Position numbers and translations under genes: made by a program
In this document: piece after piece, positions 1-10,629 of the stretch
Numbering within the stretch: position 1 is the stretch's first letter
How the letters are laid out: each line of letters opens with the position of its first letter
Origin: Haliclona indistincta
Taxonomy: Eukaryota; Porifera; Demospongiae; Haplosclerida; Chalinidae
Direction: 5' to 3'
Length of the DNA stretch: 64,000 nucleotides
Assembly (NCBI GenBank): GCA_964017065.1
Contig: OZ024788.1
Span: 5,348,887-5,412,886, forward strand
Notes under the pieces: model-generated
Database searches by the model: none
Told to the model about the DNA's origin: nothing
What the model saw: only the letters and a program-made list of their open reading frames with translations

Positions 1-255
1 TTATTTATAACTACACCGTAGACTCTTAATTCAGTATGTTGCAACTTCTGGGTCTCTCTGGATCCAAGATTATATCTGCCTCATACATGCATACTCGATG
101 TTAAAAAAATGGTGCACTGACTAGTCACTATCATGCATGGAATCATTCAGAATTACATTTTGACAAAAAAACATGAGTTTTCAATGCACATACATGTATC
201 AGTATCTAACTATTATGATCTACATGCCTGTCAGTAAAACGATGTAGTAGTAGCA

Positions 256-293
256 TATTATTATTATTATTATTATTATTATTGTGAGCTTTA
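256..293. repeat. (ATT)n microsatellite
   Basis: A run of about twelve ATT units. The remaining sequence from 1 to 414 is AT-rich with no coding signal that I can support; it lies just downstream of the Death-NACHT gene. Confidence 0.9.
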
Positions 294-414
294 CAACACA
301 GCATGATAAGCATGGATAGATAATAGTTAGGATAGAGATTGAATATGGTCAGCTGGTCGAGGGAGTACACAAAAGGACTGCGTGCATCCTGTTAATATTA
401 ATGTCATATTAATT

Positions 415-3033
415 TCATAATATTGTTGTCATATTATCTGGATAATTATTGTCTTCAATTGCTTTCCAAACAGATTCAGGAGTGATTGGTCCATCTATTT
501 TAAGTACTGGCCAGCCTACCACACTAGTAGGCGGTCGTCCAACTGCAAATCATGATGTTAACAGTAAATTTATAATATGAAATACATGGGTATCACCCGA
601 TTCTTACCTTCGCAACATTTATTCAATATATTGAGTTGTGAGTTATGGGGTCGCTGATCCGATCTCAAAGCATTTTGAAAGCAACTGATAAAAGGTGAAA
701 AATTTTTCAATTTGTCTTTTTTCCGATATGAAATGGAACAGCCACGTGTAGGTTCAGATATTACCACTTGCAAGCACATTTTTCCAGCTACAGAATCAAC
801 CGTCTTGTTAAAGTAATTCAAAAATTCCTCATCAAGTAGTGCTTGCATTGGTACTAACAATATTAGCTCAGATATGCGTCTGCTTAAATTAAACATTAAC
901 CTAGTATTTTCAACTGGGCACTTGACGACCTGACCTGGCTTTGGAAAGAGTACGGTAATATTGACTGTATTCAAATTAGGGAATACACCTGTTCTGTTTA
1001 TATATAGCCTCAATGATGAGGTACAATGTTGTGTGAAACTTATTTGTGTAATATTGTAGTGAATAACATCAAGAAAGGACTGGACCTTTACATACCGAGG
1101 AGAATAGGGCAGCAAATGATATAATTTTAATATTGGACCATGTAGTTTCAAGTATATATCAGCTAATGATTGACTGCTGAGTCCAGACTCTGATCCACAT
1201 GTGGTGAAGTCGAACAACAGACGAGCATATCTATCCTCAATCTGAAACACCATGTCAAAAATTGAATGTAGCATTGTGCTATCTGAAGAATACATGCCAC
1301 AGACAAAGTAGAGAATGTTAGGGTGTAGAAAAATATGATGTCCAAAGTCAGAGGTATTAATTTTTGCTACTTTTATATGAATAGCTGCCCAAAATTCTTG
1401 AAGAATAATGTGTGGAAAATAATAGTTATCAACCACTGATCCATATTCAATTTGATTATAATGAGGAAACAATAGCCCGAAGCTGTTGCCAGAGGGCAAA
1501 TATGAATGAAGCTCTTTTAAGGAAAATTCTCTTCGAGCAGTCTTTGATCTTTTTCCATTAACAACTAATTCTGAGTCATATGCTGCTAAACTGTCAAATG
1601 CTAGCTTAGAGATATTAGCAACAGTACTGGCAAGATTTTGATTACATTCACGAAGAGAAGACTGGTCAAGCAATTGGATGTTGGAACAGCCAGCAGTACC
1701 TAAGTTTTTTCGATTAATTTCTAGCTTCAAGGCAATCGAAAGGGACTTAACATAAGCCTTTGTTAAAGTAGCTGGAACTTCATTTGTACATTTGAAGCTT
1801 TCTACAAACATAGCAAGATGAAGAGGAGAAGCAAGCAACTGATGTGCAATTTTTATGTTTTCTTTCATGTATTTTAAGAATCGTTGAGCATTTTCAAAAG
1901 TATCAATGTTTTTTATTAGATACTGACCAAGACCTGCCCCATCAAAACCTCTAAGTTCATATGCCTGAAAGCCACTGGTTCCACTTGTTTTAAAAAAGGC
2001 TTCATAAGCCTCAGGTCTAGATAATACTATAACTGTGGCAGTCGATAGCTGTTGGCGCATAATAATCTTGTATATGTAGTTGCTAGAATCATTGTATGCT
2101 GGAGGGTATTCATCTAGACCATCAAATATAATGCAAAGGTTTTCAGCATTCTTAGGTTCAGAGAGATATTGCTCTAGTTCTTCATCAATGTACTTGATAT
2201 CGTTGTTCATACCATAATGCAAAATATCTGATAAGCTCATGTTATCTCCTCTAGGCCATTCTTTACTTAATTTTCTCAGTGTAAATCGAACCAAAAGAGG
2301 GCAATCAGCGATTTTCGAATTTTCCATTTGCTTCGACCATTCCTTAGTGAGTCTATTGACTAATGTAGTTTTTCCACTACCTGGCCTGCCCTGAATTAGA
2401 AAGCGCTGACCAACAGCTTTAAACTTAAAAAACACATTAAAATCGAATTCACTGGTGTTATCACATGGGACTTCTTGATAGCTATCCATAAGGTTCAACT
2501 TGCAAAAGACGGGAGGAACAAATTTTATATCAGCTTTACTATCATACCAAAGAACTTCTATGCCAGGAACTTCAGGTTGACTTTGATAGAGAGATTTTAA
2601 ATTTTCTGCATACCTCATAAAATTTTGTGGATAGCCTGGCTCTGCATACATGTAGTAGTAGAAGAAGATGGCAACAAGACAGATAATGCCCACTGCACGA
2701 AAGCTAAAGTGATGTCGGTCGTTTTCTCGATTACTGGTCGACTGACATTTGCTGATGAGTAAAAAATGATCTCGAAAGTTTAAGCAATATAGAAACTCTA
2801 GTTCACCTGATAACGCTCTTGAATTCGTCCAGTGTCTTTTCGTGCTTTGTAGTCCACCGGTGAAGAACCTCGAGTAAGCATCTTTCTGGTGACCGCGGGT
2901 AAGAATACTCTATAGCTTTTAGCGTATTGTGATCCAGTTCCAAATGAGTACCAATTTCCATCCATTGAGCAGCACTCAGACCTTTCTCGGACACCACTTT
3001 ACGTAGAGAGGAAATCGACAAACAACCAGCCAT
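415..3033 (-). CDS. Death domain - transmembrane - NACHT ATPase protein (NLR-like)
   Basis: Seen: three exons, 2807-3033, 608-2751 and 415-542, with GT-AG introns of 55 and 65 nt. All phases agree, giving 832 residues. The first exon starts at an ATG and encodes a Death-domain-like helical bundle (about residues 8-75, with the typical W-x(3)-G-x(2)-L-x-L and L-x(2)-W pattern). A single hydrophobic stretch (about residues 95-112, VGIICLVAIFFYYYMYA) follows. The NACHT module has Walker A GRPGSGKTT near residue 197 and a Walker B core IIFDGLDEY near 283. No leucine-rich repeats are visible in the C-terminal 400 residues, and the last exon adds a short 42-residue tail. Known: NACHT plus death-fold proteins are intracellular sensors that oligomerise; sponges carry many. 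Inferred: a membrane-anchored NLR-like sensor or a regulator of death-fold signalling. The ATPase assignment is firm; the ligand is unknown. Confidence 0.87.
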
Positions 3034-3156
3034 TGACGAATGGAATGTGGGCGTGTTATGATCTCAGCCCCGCCTTCATAATTGATGCAGCATACCGCAA
3101 GACAACAAAAATTCTTTTCTTTCACCAAAAAATATTTTCATGGCAAACATTAATTG

Positions 3157-6045
3157 TTAGTCAGTTCCAGGTCTAGCTGACAAACCAGGTAGTGGAAAAT
3201 ACTTTGGCACCATCTGCTGATAACGCTTGTACTGAGCTCCAAATGTCTTCATCAATGCAGGCTCCTCAAAGTACCTGACAGCCAGTATGACATAGAGAGA
3301 GGTAACACAACTCACTAGCAGATGACCAACACTCTGTATTGAGAGTAGAAATGACAGATTTTGCTTATAATAAATTTTCTAACCATTTTAGGTGAGGACC
3401 AAATCATCATGAATACTCCAGTGTACATTGGATGACGAACATATCTGTACACACCCGTTTGAACAAGATCTGTTTTATCATGAGTAGGTCTGGAGTGAAC
3501 AGCAGTGAATAACGCAACAGTAATATCATAGAAACAGCTCCAGTTTCCTTACTTTATAATAACAAAGTTTGTTATTATAAAGTAAAGTAAGGAAACTGGA
3601 GCTGTTTCTATAAGTAACAAAACTGGTAAGTCATTAACAGAATCTTGTACCAAAGCTACTCAGATTTATTAACAGCATAGCCTTAGTGCATGATCGGAAT
3701 CAGTCATCCCGTAAACGTGAGACAAAGTAACACAATAGTGAACTAAAATATACGGATTCATGGAATTCCATGAATCTTCTGCGCATGTGCGAATCAGTGG
3801 ATACCAGGCTCTCAATCGCCACCCCCACATTTCATCACACACGTATTATTAAAAATGCCACCAGAGAGCCCGGGTACGAGGCTAATTCATTATCAGAGGA
3901 CGAAAGTATTCTTGCAAGCTTCATGCAATCGTATGCATACAACTCACTGCCTATTCACTGACCTGTTTAGTAATCTGTATAAAGGAGTGTATATTCCTAT
4001 AAATTCCAGTGGACTCACAGTAAAGAAAGCCACAGCTGTGACGATATTTCCCAATATAAAAGTAACTAGAATGAAAGAAATAAATTTGGATTAATATTAA
4101 TACCTCAGCATAATGTAAACCCTGTTGGAAGTGTTGAGGTAAAATAGGGATATCAAAACTAAACCGACAAATCAAATCACCAAAATAAGATCAGTTCGTA
4201 CCAAATTTTGGACAAAAATGTAAAGTGATAGTTAGATGCTAACTTTGAAATATGTAGTTGAATGGAGCCCAATCCAAGTCCCATACAATATGAGGCATTG
4301 GTATCCAACAATAGAACAGTGTGAAGAGAGCTAGTCCAGCAATCAGGAAATAGAACTGACGATACAGAGATGAGGGAATCACGAGAGAGAGAATAGACTT
4401 TACTGAATCACGAGCAAACAAACTAGAAGAGAGAGAAGACCATACTACACATAAGTATTGGAACATAATACAAGATACCAAGTTGCTGAAAACAAATCAA
4501 TAAGAAATTTGTACATTATGGAAGTTTATAGATAATTTATTTTTCTTTCTGAACAAACTTTTGTGTTGCATTCAAGGATAGCAATTATGCAGGATTTAGA
4601 AATAGCTGTTTTCATACTGACAAGGAAATACATTCATAGATGCAAGTCTATATAAACAGTGAAAAATACCTAACAGCTACACCAGAGGAGGTTGGAAGCA
4701 TTAATATTCAGTCATGTGACATGTAAAATGTTTGTGGTTTGTAAATTCACTCCAAATCAAAATTTATGGCGAATCTTAGTTGTTAATTTTTACACTATTC
4801 TCTGAACAGAATTTAGCGAATTTAGTATGAATCGAAAGGTCTTGCAAAGCAGATTACAAATATGTGATCTACCCGATCCAACCCACGGGTTCCTGAGCTG
4901 CTACGGGCAAGAAAGTAGTGAAGATTCTCAACAGTGGAAACACCACAGTAATTGCTTGTGCAAGCAATCAGCTTACTGCCAAGTCTGCTACAGACGTCTT
5001 AGAGCAAATTCTTAGCGTTTAAAAACGGCGAGCGAAGAGACAGCTCCATTGTTACCTGCAAAACCCAATATACAGCTGACGAGACCTGGTCAGAGCTAGA
5101 ACTAAGAAAGTTGCTAAAATTTGAGCTGTTTCACAGCAGAAAGATTCCTGAAATCCAGCACAAGCGTGCTGTATACTGGAGTTGTGCTATTTCTTCCTAG
5201 ATTTCACGACATACAAAGCACAGAAACTGGTATGCAGTGCACTATACAAATAGCTAAACCAATATTCTAAGATCATATCTTTAAGTAAGACCAGTAATCA
5301 AGCTCTACGCAATACCATTTTAGAAACAATCCACGAATGAGTTCTAGTGCTGTATGCTAGCGCCATTGAGCCACGCCTCACGATGGAACGTTAGCTATGC
5401 TAATTCGAAATCACGTGCGCATAATAACAGCCTACAATCACGTGCGCATAGTAATGCTTCCAACTTCCTCTGCAGCTACACATTGAATGGAAACTTTATG
5501 TCCATCACAGCATTGGAATTTGGAGGTCTATAATAAACTTTATTCTACTGACAGACAAGTACATACAATTTTCACCTCCAGTAAACAACACATGATCTAC
5601 TCAATAATACATTTTGAATTCTCTACCACAATCAGTGGCGATTCTAGGAATGAGGACAGATGGGTGCTGGGCAGCTATTTTTTATGTTACGTATTTACCG
5701 TATATGTTGTAAATATGTTCGAGAGTTAACAATCGCGTTGCGCGGGAGGGGAGGAGGGGGGTGCTCGCGCACCCTCAGCCCCATCGTAGAATCGCCACTG
5801 ACAATCAGCCGGGCTATCACCCATTAGATGCTGGATAGTCTATATTATATTATGTCGAGATACCTGTGAGAGCCAACAAAGAGAAGTAGCAGAAGGAGAT
5901 TGTTAACGACAGGAACACTGGATAGTGATGGAGGTTGATGCCAGTCTGGTCTATGGTCTATTGTGACAGGAACACCTTTGTTCATTGTGAACAGACCTTG
6001 CTGGAGAGAGAGGGGGGAGAGAGATAGGAGAGGGAGGGAGGGAGG

Positions 6046-6092
<47 letters not shown>

Positions 6093-6158
6093 AGGGAGGG
6101 AGGGAGGGAGGGAGGGAGGGAGGGAGGGAGGGAGGGAGGGAGGGAGGGAGGGAGGGAG

Positions 6159-6229
<71 letters not shown>

Positions 6230-6390
6230 TGATAGAGGGAGGAGTATTAATCTTATCTACACATAATAGTGTAAATTAAAAGCTCTGTACTACTACGTAC
6301 TCGATTACTTACATAGAATGTAGCTGCACCGCAGAAAATCGCGCAGATCACTCCGATGCCTACAGCGAGCAAGTCAGCCAAATTCCCCAT
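3157..6390 (-). CDS. NnrU/nurim/MddA-like polytopic methyltransferase (spliced, middle exons unresolved)
   Basis: Seen: the first exon 6313-6390 starts MGNLADLLAVG and ends at a GTAAGT donor. The 3' exons 4244-4485, 4104-4158, 3384-3489 and 3157-3333 join in phase. Together they give hydrophobic segments, then YRYVRHPMYTGVFMMIW, a second membrane hairpin, and FEEPALMKTFGAQYKRYQQ before the stop. The RHPxYxG and FEExxLxxxFGxxYxxY pattern is the hallmark of the NnrU/MddA family (methanethiol S-methyltransferase) and is related to animal nurim and isoprenylcysteine methyltransferases. A hydrophobic exon near 5864-5945 is likely. I could not make its phase fit both neighbours, so at least one small exon is missing from this model. 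Known: these are integral membrane enzymes binding S-adenosylmethionine near the RHP motif. The substrate here is unknown. The gene is divergent from the beta-helix gene, whose start codon lies 300 bp away. Confidence 0.78.
3529..3610. repeat. near-perfect 38-nt-arm hairpin in an intron
   Basis: The left arm at 3529-3566 and the right arm at 3568-3610 are reverse complements apart from a 5-nt AGTAA duplication in the right arm. The loop is a single base. It lies inside the intron between exons 3384-3489 and 4104-4158 of the methyltransferase gene. Confidence 0.9.
4490..5632. other. intronic/unassigned sequence of the methyltransferase gene
   Basis: No exon that I can support. There is a short open stretch on the plus strand at 4827-5015 with no recognisable domain. 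A pair of ATCACGTGCGCATA-like direct repeats occurs at about 5408 and 5439. Confidence 0.4.
5633..5800. mobile_element. 168-bp MITE with CAGTGGCGATTCTA termini
   Basis: Terminal inverted repeats CAGTGGCGATTCTA and TAGAATCGCCACTG are flanked by the direct repeat ACAAT (5628-5632 and 5801-5805). The CAGTGGCG terminus resembles hAT-type ends, but the visible target duplication is only 5 bp. There is no coding capacity. Confidence 0.7.
6005..6232. repeat. (GA)n/(GGGA)n purine-rich microsatellite
   Basis: About 220 bp of GA and GGGA repeats, all purines on the plus strand. It lies in the presumed first or second intron of the methyltransferase gene. Confidence 0.95.
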
Positions 6391-6689
6391 CTCTCGCGAT
6401 CTCCACCACCAAACTTCAAATGTGGGCGGAGCTTGTAGATTGAGCAGAATTAATCACTAGCAATCACTAATCAATTATTCATGAACACTTGTGCAAATAA
6501 ATTTAAATATCATTTTCCGTGTATCAGAAAACACCTCAGCGCGGTTGGAGAGAATGTTATGGTTTCAGTTTCATGAGAAAACATTATACATGTATTCACA
6601 TGATGATTCCGTCTCATTATAAACATCGCTCCAAAGTGGCCTTGCCTAAAGCTGAAGGCAAAGCCCACGGTCTCAGTATCTTGCTCAAG

Positions 6690-9600
6690 ATGACAGTTCT
6701 ACAAAGCTACTGTATTTTGGTATCATTGGTTTATGCTGCTACTGCCTCAAGTTCCTCTTTCAACAATTTACTCTGTGAGAACAAGCTCGAGTCAGATTCT
6801 TCTAACATACTCAGTGGTGAGCAAACTATTGGTCCAGGTCAGCTCTGTCTTGTAAAGAATAAATGGAATATAACCATTGAAGGTACCAATGATAATACAC
6901 TGGTAAACTGCACTGGTCCCAGAAGCTTTGGTTTTGTGAATATGACTAACTTTAATTTGCGACAATTCCAGTTTAGACATTGTGGAGGCCGCCTGACTAG
7001 TGAAGCTGTTGAGAATGACAATTCCTCTAGTGAAAAATACTTTTTCTTTAGTCAAGGTCAAAAAGTGGTGCTTTACTTCAGCAATTGTTTCAATGTTGCT
7101 ATTGAGGGCATTTCTTTCGAAGGGAGGTATCAAGGGTTTGCTATCGTTCTTGCTAATGTCTTTCAAAAGATAGAACTCATATCTATCACAATAGATGGTT
7201 CAATGCAGAATTGCAACATCAACGATGACATCATTACTTCTTCTACTGCGTGTGAGGGAAACGGAATTGTTATTTATCAACATAACAAAGATTTAGACCA
7301 ACAGAGCCCTCACAGTTTATCATCAGACATTGAACTAATCGATATCAGTGTAGTAGCTACCAAAAGCACTTATTTTCAAGATAAAACTCTCTGCTTGAAT
7401 ATGCTTCTTGGTTCTAACAGTTCCCCAATACAATCAGCCGCAGGTATCACAATGATATTCACACAAAATCAGTTCCATACAAACATCAGTATCTCTGACA
7501 GCATTATCACAGATACTTTCGGTCAGATAGGTTCTGGAATTTTAGCTACTTTTATAGACACTCAAAATTTTTCCACCATTGAACTGTCAAATATCACTCT
7601 CATCAATAATGATTTAGAAATTGAATCTGAATGTTCTGGAAATTCTCTTCAAATTATAATACACTATTTCGATTCAAGCAAAACAACACAAGAAAAGTGG
7701 ACACCTGTAATCGTATCGAATTCAACCATATCGAATCAGACAGCCAATGCAGCAGTCTTCATCAGCGTAACTGAACAAAGTCCGGTTGTTGTGCACATTT
7801 CTTTTGAAAATGTTTCTTTCCACGATTGTAAGGGAAATGACAGAGGAGTGTGTATGCTAGCAGAAGCCTTATATGGTGAAGCTGATGAAAACACTTTCCT
7901 TCAGGTTGTGTTGAAAAGTGTGACTGTGCAACGAAATATGATCAACTACTTACCAATAATGAGTAATCCCAGGTACTTGAATGGGACTAGCAGACTCTAC
8001 ACTTCAGGACTGCTCACATTCATCAATGTCGACGTAGTCACTCTTCTTGGAGATCTAACCAACCCTTCTGTGTTCTCTGATAATATCGGCTCAGTTTTTA
8101 CAGGCATTGCTACCGACTTTCAACTGGAAGGCAATTTGATTTTTGAAAACAACCAAGCCATCAGTGGAATAGCCTTTTTGTTGTTTAGCTTCAGTCACAT
8201 GTTTCTAAAACCCGGTCTAAGTACCCTCTTCATAAACAATAGGAATAGCCGTGATTATGGAAGCATAATCAAACTAAAAGGTGCTTCATATGATAATACA
8301 ATGTGTGTTTTCCAAGTCATGGCAACTAATACAACAAGTTCCATCAATACTACAAACATCAATGTCACATTCTTTTCTAATGACACTCAGTCTGGCAAGA
8401 ATATAGTGCCTATTGATGCAACTTCATTGTACAACTGCAGGCAAGCAGCGCTTCCCGTTGAGCCCAACTGTCTTTCCGAACTGTACGACAACATATTTCA
8501 TTTCTATGGCTACAAACATTATATGCAATCTACACCTAAGCATATTCAATTTTGTAGCAAAAATGACAGTACTCAACTTGATGATTCAAAAGTAAATATA
8601 ACAACTTATCCAGGTGCTGAATTTCGCTTGCATATTGTGGTTAAAGACGCTAGGGATAGCCGAGTTCCTTCGAATCTATTCATACTGCATTCACATGAAA
8701 ATCCCCCGTCGTGGACTTTGGGACACAAGTACAACATCGATTACAACCAATTGCATGACCGTTGTCAGAAAAATGATTTTATACTAAAAGGAGACCCAGG
8801 AAATGGTTCATTCTTTATTTCCTTACCTGATACTCGACCAACACTTACATTTAATATCAAACTGTTAGAATGTCCTGACGGATTTTCCTTTTCGAGCAAT
8901 AACCAAACTTGTGAGTGCAGCAATTTCATAAAGTTTATTGCCAATAAAACTGGTAATCAAATCAAGTGCAACTTAGAGGGCAGTCCACACATTAATATTC
9001 CATATGGGGCTTGGATTGGTCACATAGACGTGAATGGTTCTTCTGACAGAGTATTGGCATATGCTTCGATATGTCCTCGAGACCTATGTACTTATACAAG
9101 TAAAAATTCTTATTACCCTCAGGCTGATGATAACTGCAATTTGCATCATCCAGACGACATCAGATGTACTAAAGGACGAACAGGAAGATATTGCAGTGAT
9201 TGTAAGACAAATCACAGTGTCATTTTTGGCTCCAACGAATGCCGTGCATGCTCTAATCTATGGGTTTTCACTTATCCTGGATTTGTACTCGTTGCTTTCG
9301 TAATGATATTGTGCATGTACTTGCTGAGATTGACTCTGGACAATGGAGCTATTGGAGGTATCATTCTGTATGCTAATTTTGCTCAAGTGGCCATTAGGTT
9401 TCATAAATTCTATTCACCAGGTTCATCAGCCTTTGCTGCACTGTTCATTTCGGTAATAAATTTGTCGTCAGGTTTGCCACTGTGTTTTTACAATGGCATG
9501 ACAGATGAAGTCAAAACTCTTCTTTCATTTGTTTTCCCGATTTTTGTTTTGTTGCTTGTCATTGGAATTGTTTTGGTTAGCAGACATTCAACCAAATTTT

Positions 9601-10466
9601 CCAAATTAGCGAAACGCTCTCCTCAGGTGTTAATAACAGTGATACATATCACATTTGCCAAGAGCCTAATTACCACTATCAATGCTCTTTCTATTGGTGA
9701 GGCCTACATTGAAGAAAAGAATGGAACATCAAAGCGTATCTACATCTGGTTTCTAAACGGGAGAGAAGAATATGGAACCGGTCTACATATTTTGCTTCTT
9801 ATAGCAGCAGCAATTTCCATACTGCTGTTCCTTCTGCCGTACTTCATCTTGGTGGTTTTTGGAACATGCCTTCTACGATTTAAAACAATCGATAAACTGA
9901 GACCTTTTTATGACACAATATACGCTCCTTACAAAGACAGGTTCCGCTGGTGGTTTGGTGTGAGACAGATTATTCTCGTAGTAGCTTACAGTGTCTTTGC
10001 AGCAACAGCCGGCATGCACATAGGAGATCTTCTCGTTATAAGTTTTTGCCTTGTTGCTATATTTGCACTTGTACAAGCCTGGATTAACCCCTTCAAATCA
10101 GCAATGATCAACTTCATTGACACATCTTATATCGTCAATTTGTCTGTTCTGGTTTTCATAGGCATTTATTATGCTGCCAAACAAGACAAGCCTCCTGCAT
10201 GGCTCCTTGATTTAGTTTTCGGAGCTGTACCATTTACTTTCTTTACAACAGTTATCGCTCACTTACTTGTCTCGCTTGGAATTTACAACAAACTGAAAGG
10301 CTTCTTCATGCAATTGCAACAATATTTGTCATGCAGTTGGTTCAAAAACGTCAGAAACACGTCTGATCAAGCTGGTTTGCAGTACAGAGCTCAGTACGAT
10401 GAGATACCGGACGAAAATTACAACGAAAATAACTGTGAGCTGAGAGAATCACTACTGGATATGTAA
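6690..10466 (+). CDS. large secreted beta-helix-like ectodomain with C-terminal multi-pass membrane domain
   Basis: Seen: one uninterrupted 1258-residue frame. I chose the ATG at 6690 because it begins a signal peptide (MTVLQSYCILVSLVYAATA); an upstream extension lacks such a signal. Residues of about 40-700 are rich in short beta-strand and N-x-S/T motifs of the kind seen in right-handed parallel beta-helix (pectin-lyase-like) repeats. Residues of about 740-855 form a cysteine-rich linker that includes CTKGRTGRYCSDCKTNH, an EGF-like pattern. About eight hydrophobic segments follow from residue 856 to 1215, then a short acidic cytosolic tail. Inferred: a cell-surface receptor or adhesion-type protein with a glycosylated beta-helix ectodomain. 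I do not recognise a named family, and transport, receptor or channel function cannot be told apart from sequence alone. The absence of introns contrasts with neighbours and could indicate retroposition. Confidence 0.8.
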   Translation: MTVLQSYCILVSLVYAATASSSSFNNLLCENKLESDSSNILSGEQTIGPGQLCLVKNKWNITIEGTNDNTLVNCTGPRSFGFVNMTNFNLRQFQFRHCGGRLTSEAVENDNSSSEKYFFFSQGQKVVLYFSNCFNVAIEGISFEGRYQGFAIVLANVFQKIELISITIDGSMQNCNINDDIITSSTACEGNGIVIYQHNKDLDQQSPHSLSSDIELIDISVVATKSTYFQDKTLCLNMLLGSNSSPIQSAAGITMIFTQNQFHTNISISDSIITDTFGQIGSGILATFIDTQNFSTIELSNITLINNDLEIESECSGNSLQIIIHYFDSSKTTQEKWTPVIVSNSTISNQTANAAVFISVTEQSPVVVHISFENVSFHDCKGNDRGVCMLAEALYGEADENTFLQVVLKSVTVQRNMINYLPIMSNPRYLNGTSRLYTSGLLTFINVDVVTLLGDLTNPSVFSDNIGSVFTGIATDFQLEGNLIFENNQAISGIAFLLFSFSHMFLKPGLSTLFINNRNSRDYGSIIKLKGASYDNTMCVFQVMATNTTSSINTTNINVTFFSNDTQSGKNIVPIDATSLYNCRQAALPVEPNCLSELYDNIFHFYGYKHYMQSTPKHIQFCSKNDSTQLDDSKVNITTYPGAEFRLHIVVKDARDSRVPSNLFILHSHENPPSWTLGHKYNIDYNQLHDRCQKNDFILKGDPGNGSFFISLPDTRPTLTFNIKLLECPDGFSFSSNNQTCECSNFIKFIANKTGNQIKCNLEGSPHINIPYGAWIGHIDVNGSSDRVLAYASICPRDLCTYTSKNSYYPQADDNCNLHHPDDIRCTKGRTGRYCSDCKTNHSVIFGSNECRACSNLWVFTYPGFVLVAFVMILCMYLLRLTLDNGAIGGIILYANFAQVAIRFHKFYSPGSSAFAALFISVINLSSGLPLCFYNGMTDEVKTLLSFVFPIFVLLLVIGIVLVSRHSTKFSKLAKRSPQVLITVIHITFAKSLITTINALSIGEAYIEEKNGTSKRIYIWFLNGREEYGTGLHILLLIAAAISILLFLLPYFILVVFGTCLLRFKTIDKLRPFYDTIYAPYKDRFRWWFGVRQIILVVAYSVFAATAGMHIGDLLVISFCLVAIFALVQAWINPFKSAMINFIDTSYIVNLSVLVFIGIYYAAKQDKPPAWLLDLVFGAVPFTFFTTVIAHLLVSLGIYNKLKGFFMQLQQYLSCSWFKNVRNTSDQAGLQYRAQYDEIPDENYNENNCELRESLLDM

Positions 10467-10607
10467 AAACTGCTATCACAAGTGTGTATGAGTGCTTTTA
10501 AATAATAATTTTATATGCACATCTGGGCAGGGCTGCATGGTCTGCAGCATTGTAAGGGCCAGGGCCATGTTTGTGGTTGCTAAGCGGTGTTGATAAAACC
10601 CGAAAAC

Positions 10608-10615
10608 TCACGTGA
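10608..10615. promoter_or_regulatory. TCACGTGA palindrome upstream of copy 1
   Basis: Palindromic E-box (CLEAR/M-box-like core CACGTG) ending 14 nt before the ATG at 10630. The same octamer sits just before the other two copies. Confidence 0.5.
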
Positions 10616-10629
10616 CCAGCAGTGCTGCA

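Noticed and set aside
4680..4730. Candidate small exon of the methyltransferase gene (frame LPTSSGVAV before a GT donor)
   Set aside because: No AG acceptor is available between it and an in-frame stop, although the phase with the next exon would fit.
4827..5015. Cysteine-containing 62-residue plus-strand frame
   Set aside because: Lies in an intron of the opposite-strand gene, has no recognisable domain and no supporting splice context.
5963..6232. Long frame of Arg/Glu/Gly repeats
   Set aside because: It is a translation of the GA/GGGA microsatellite.
6519..6689. N-terminal extension of the beta-helix protein
   Set aside because: No in-frame signal peptide at that start, while the ATG at 6690 begins a good one.
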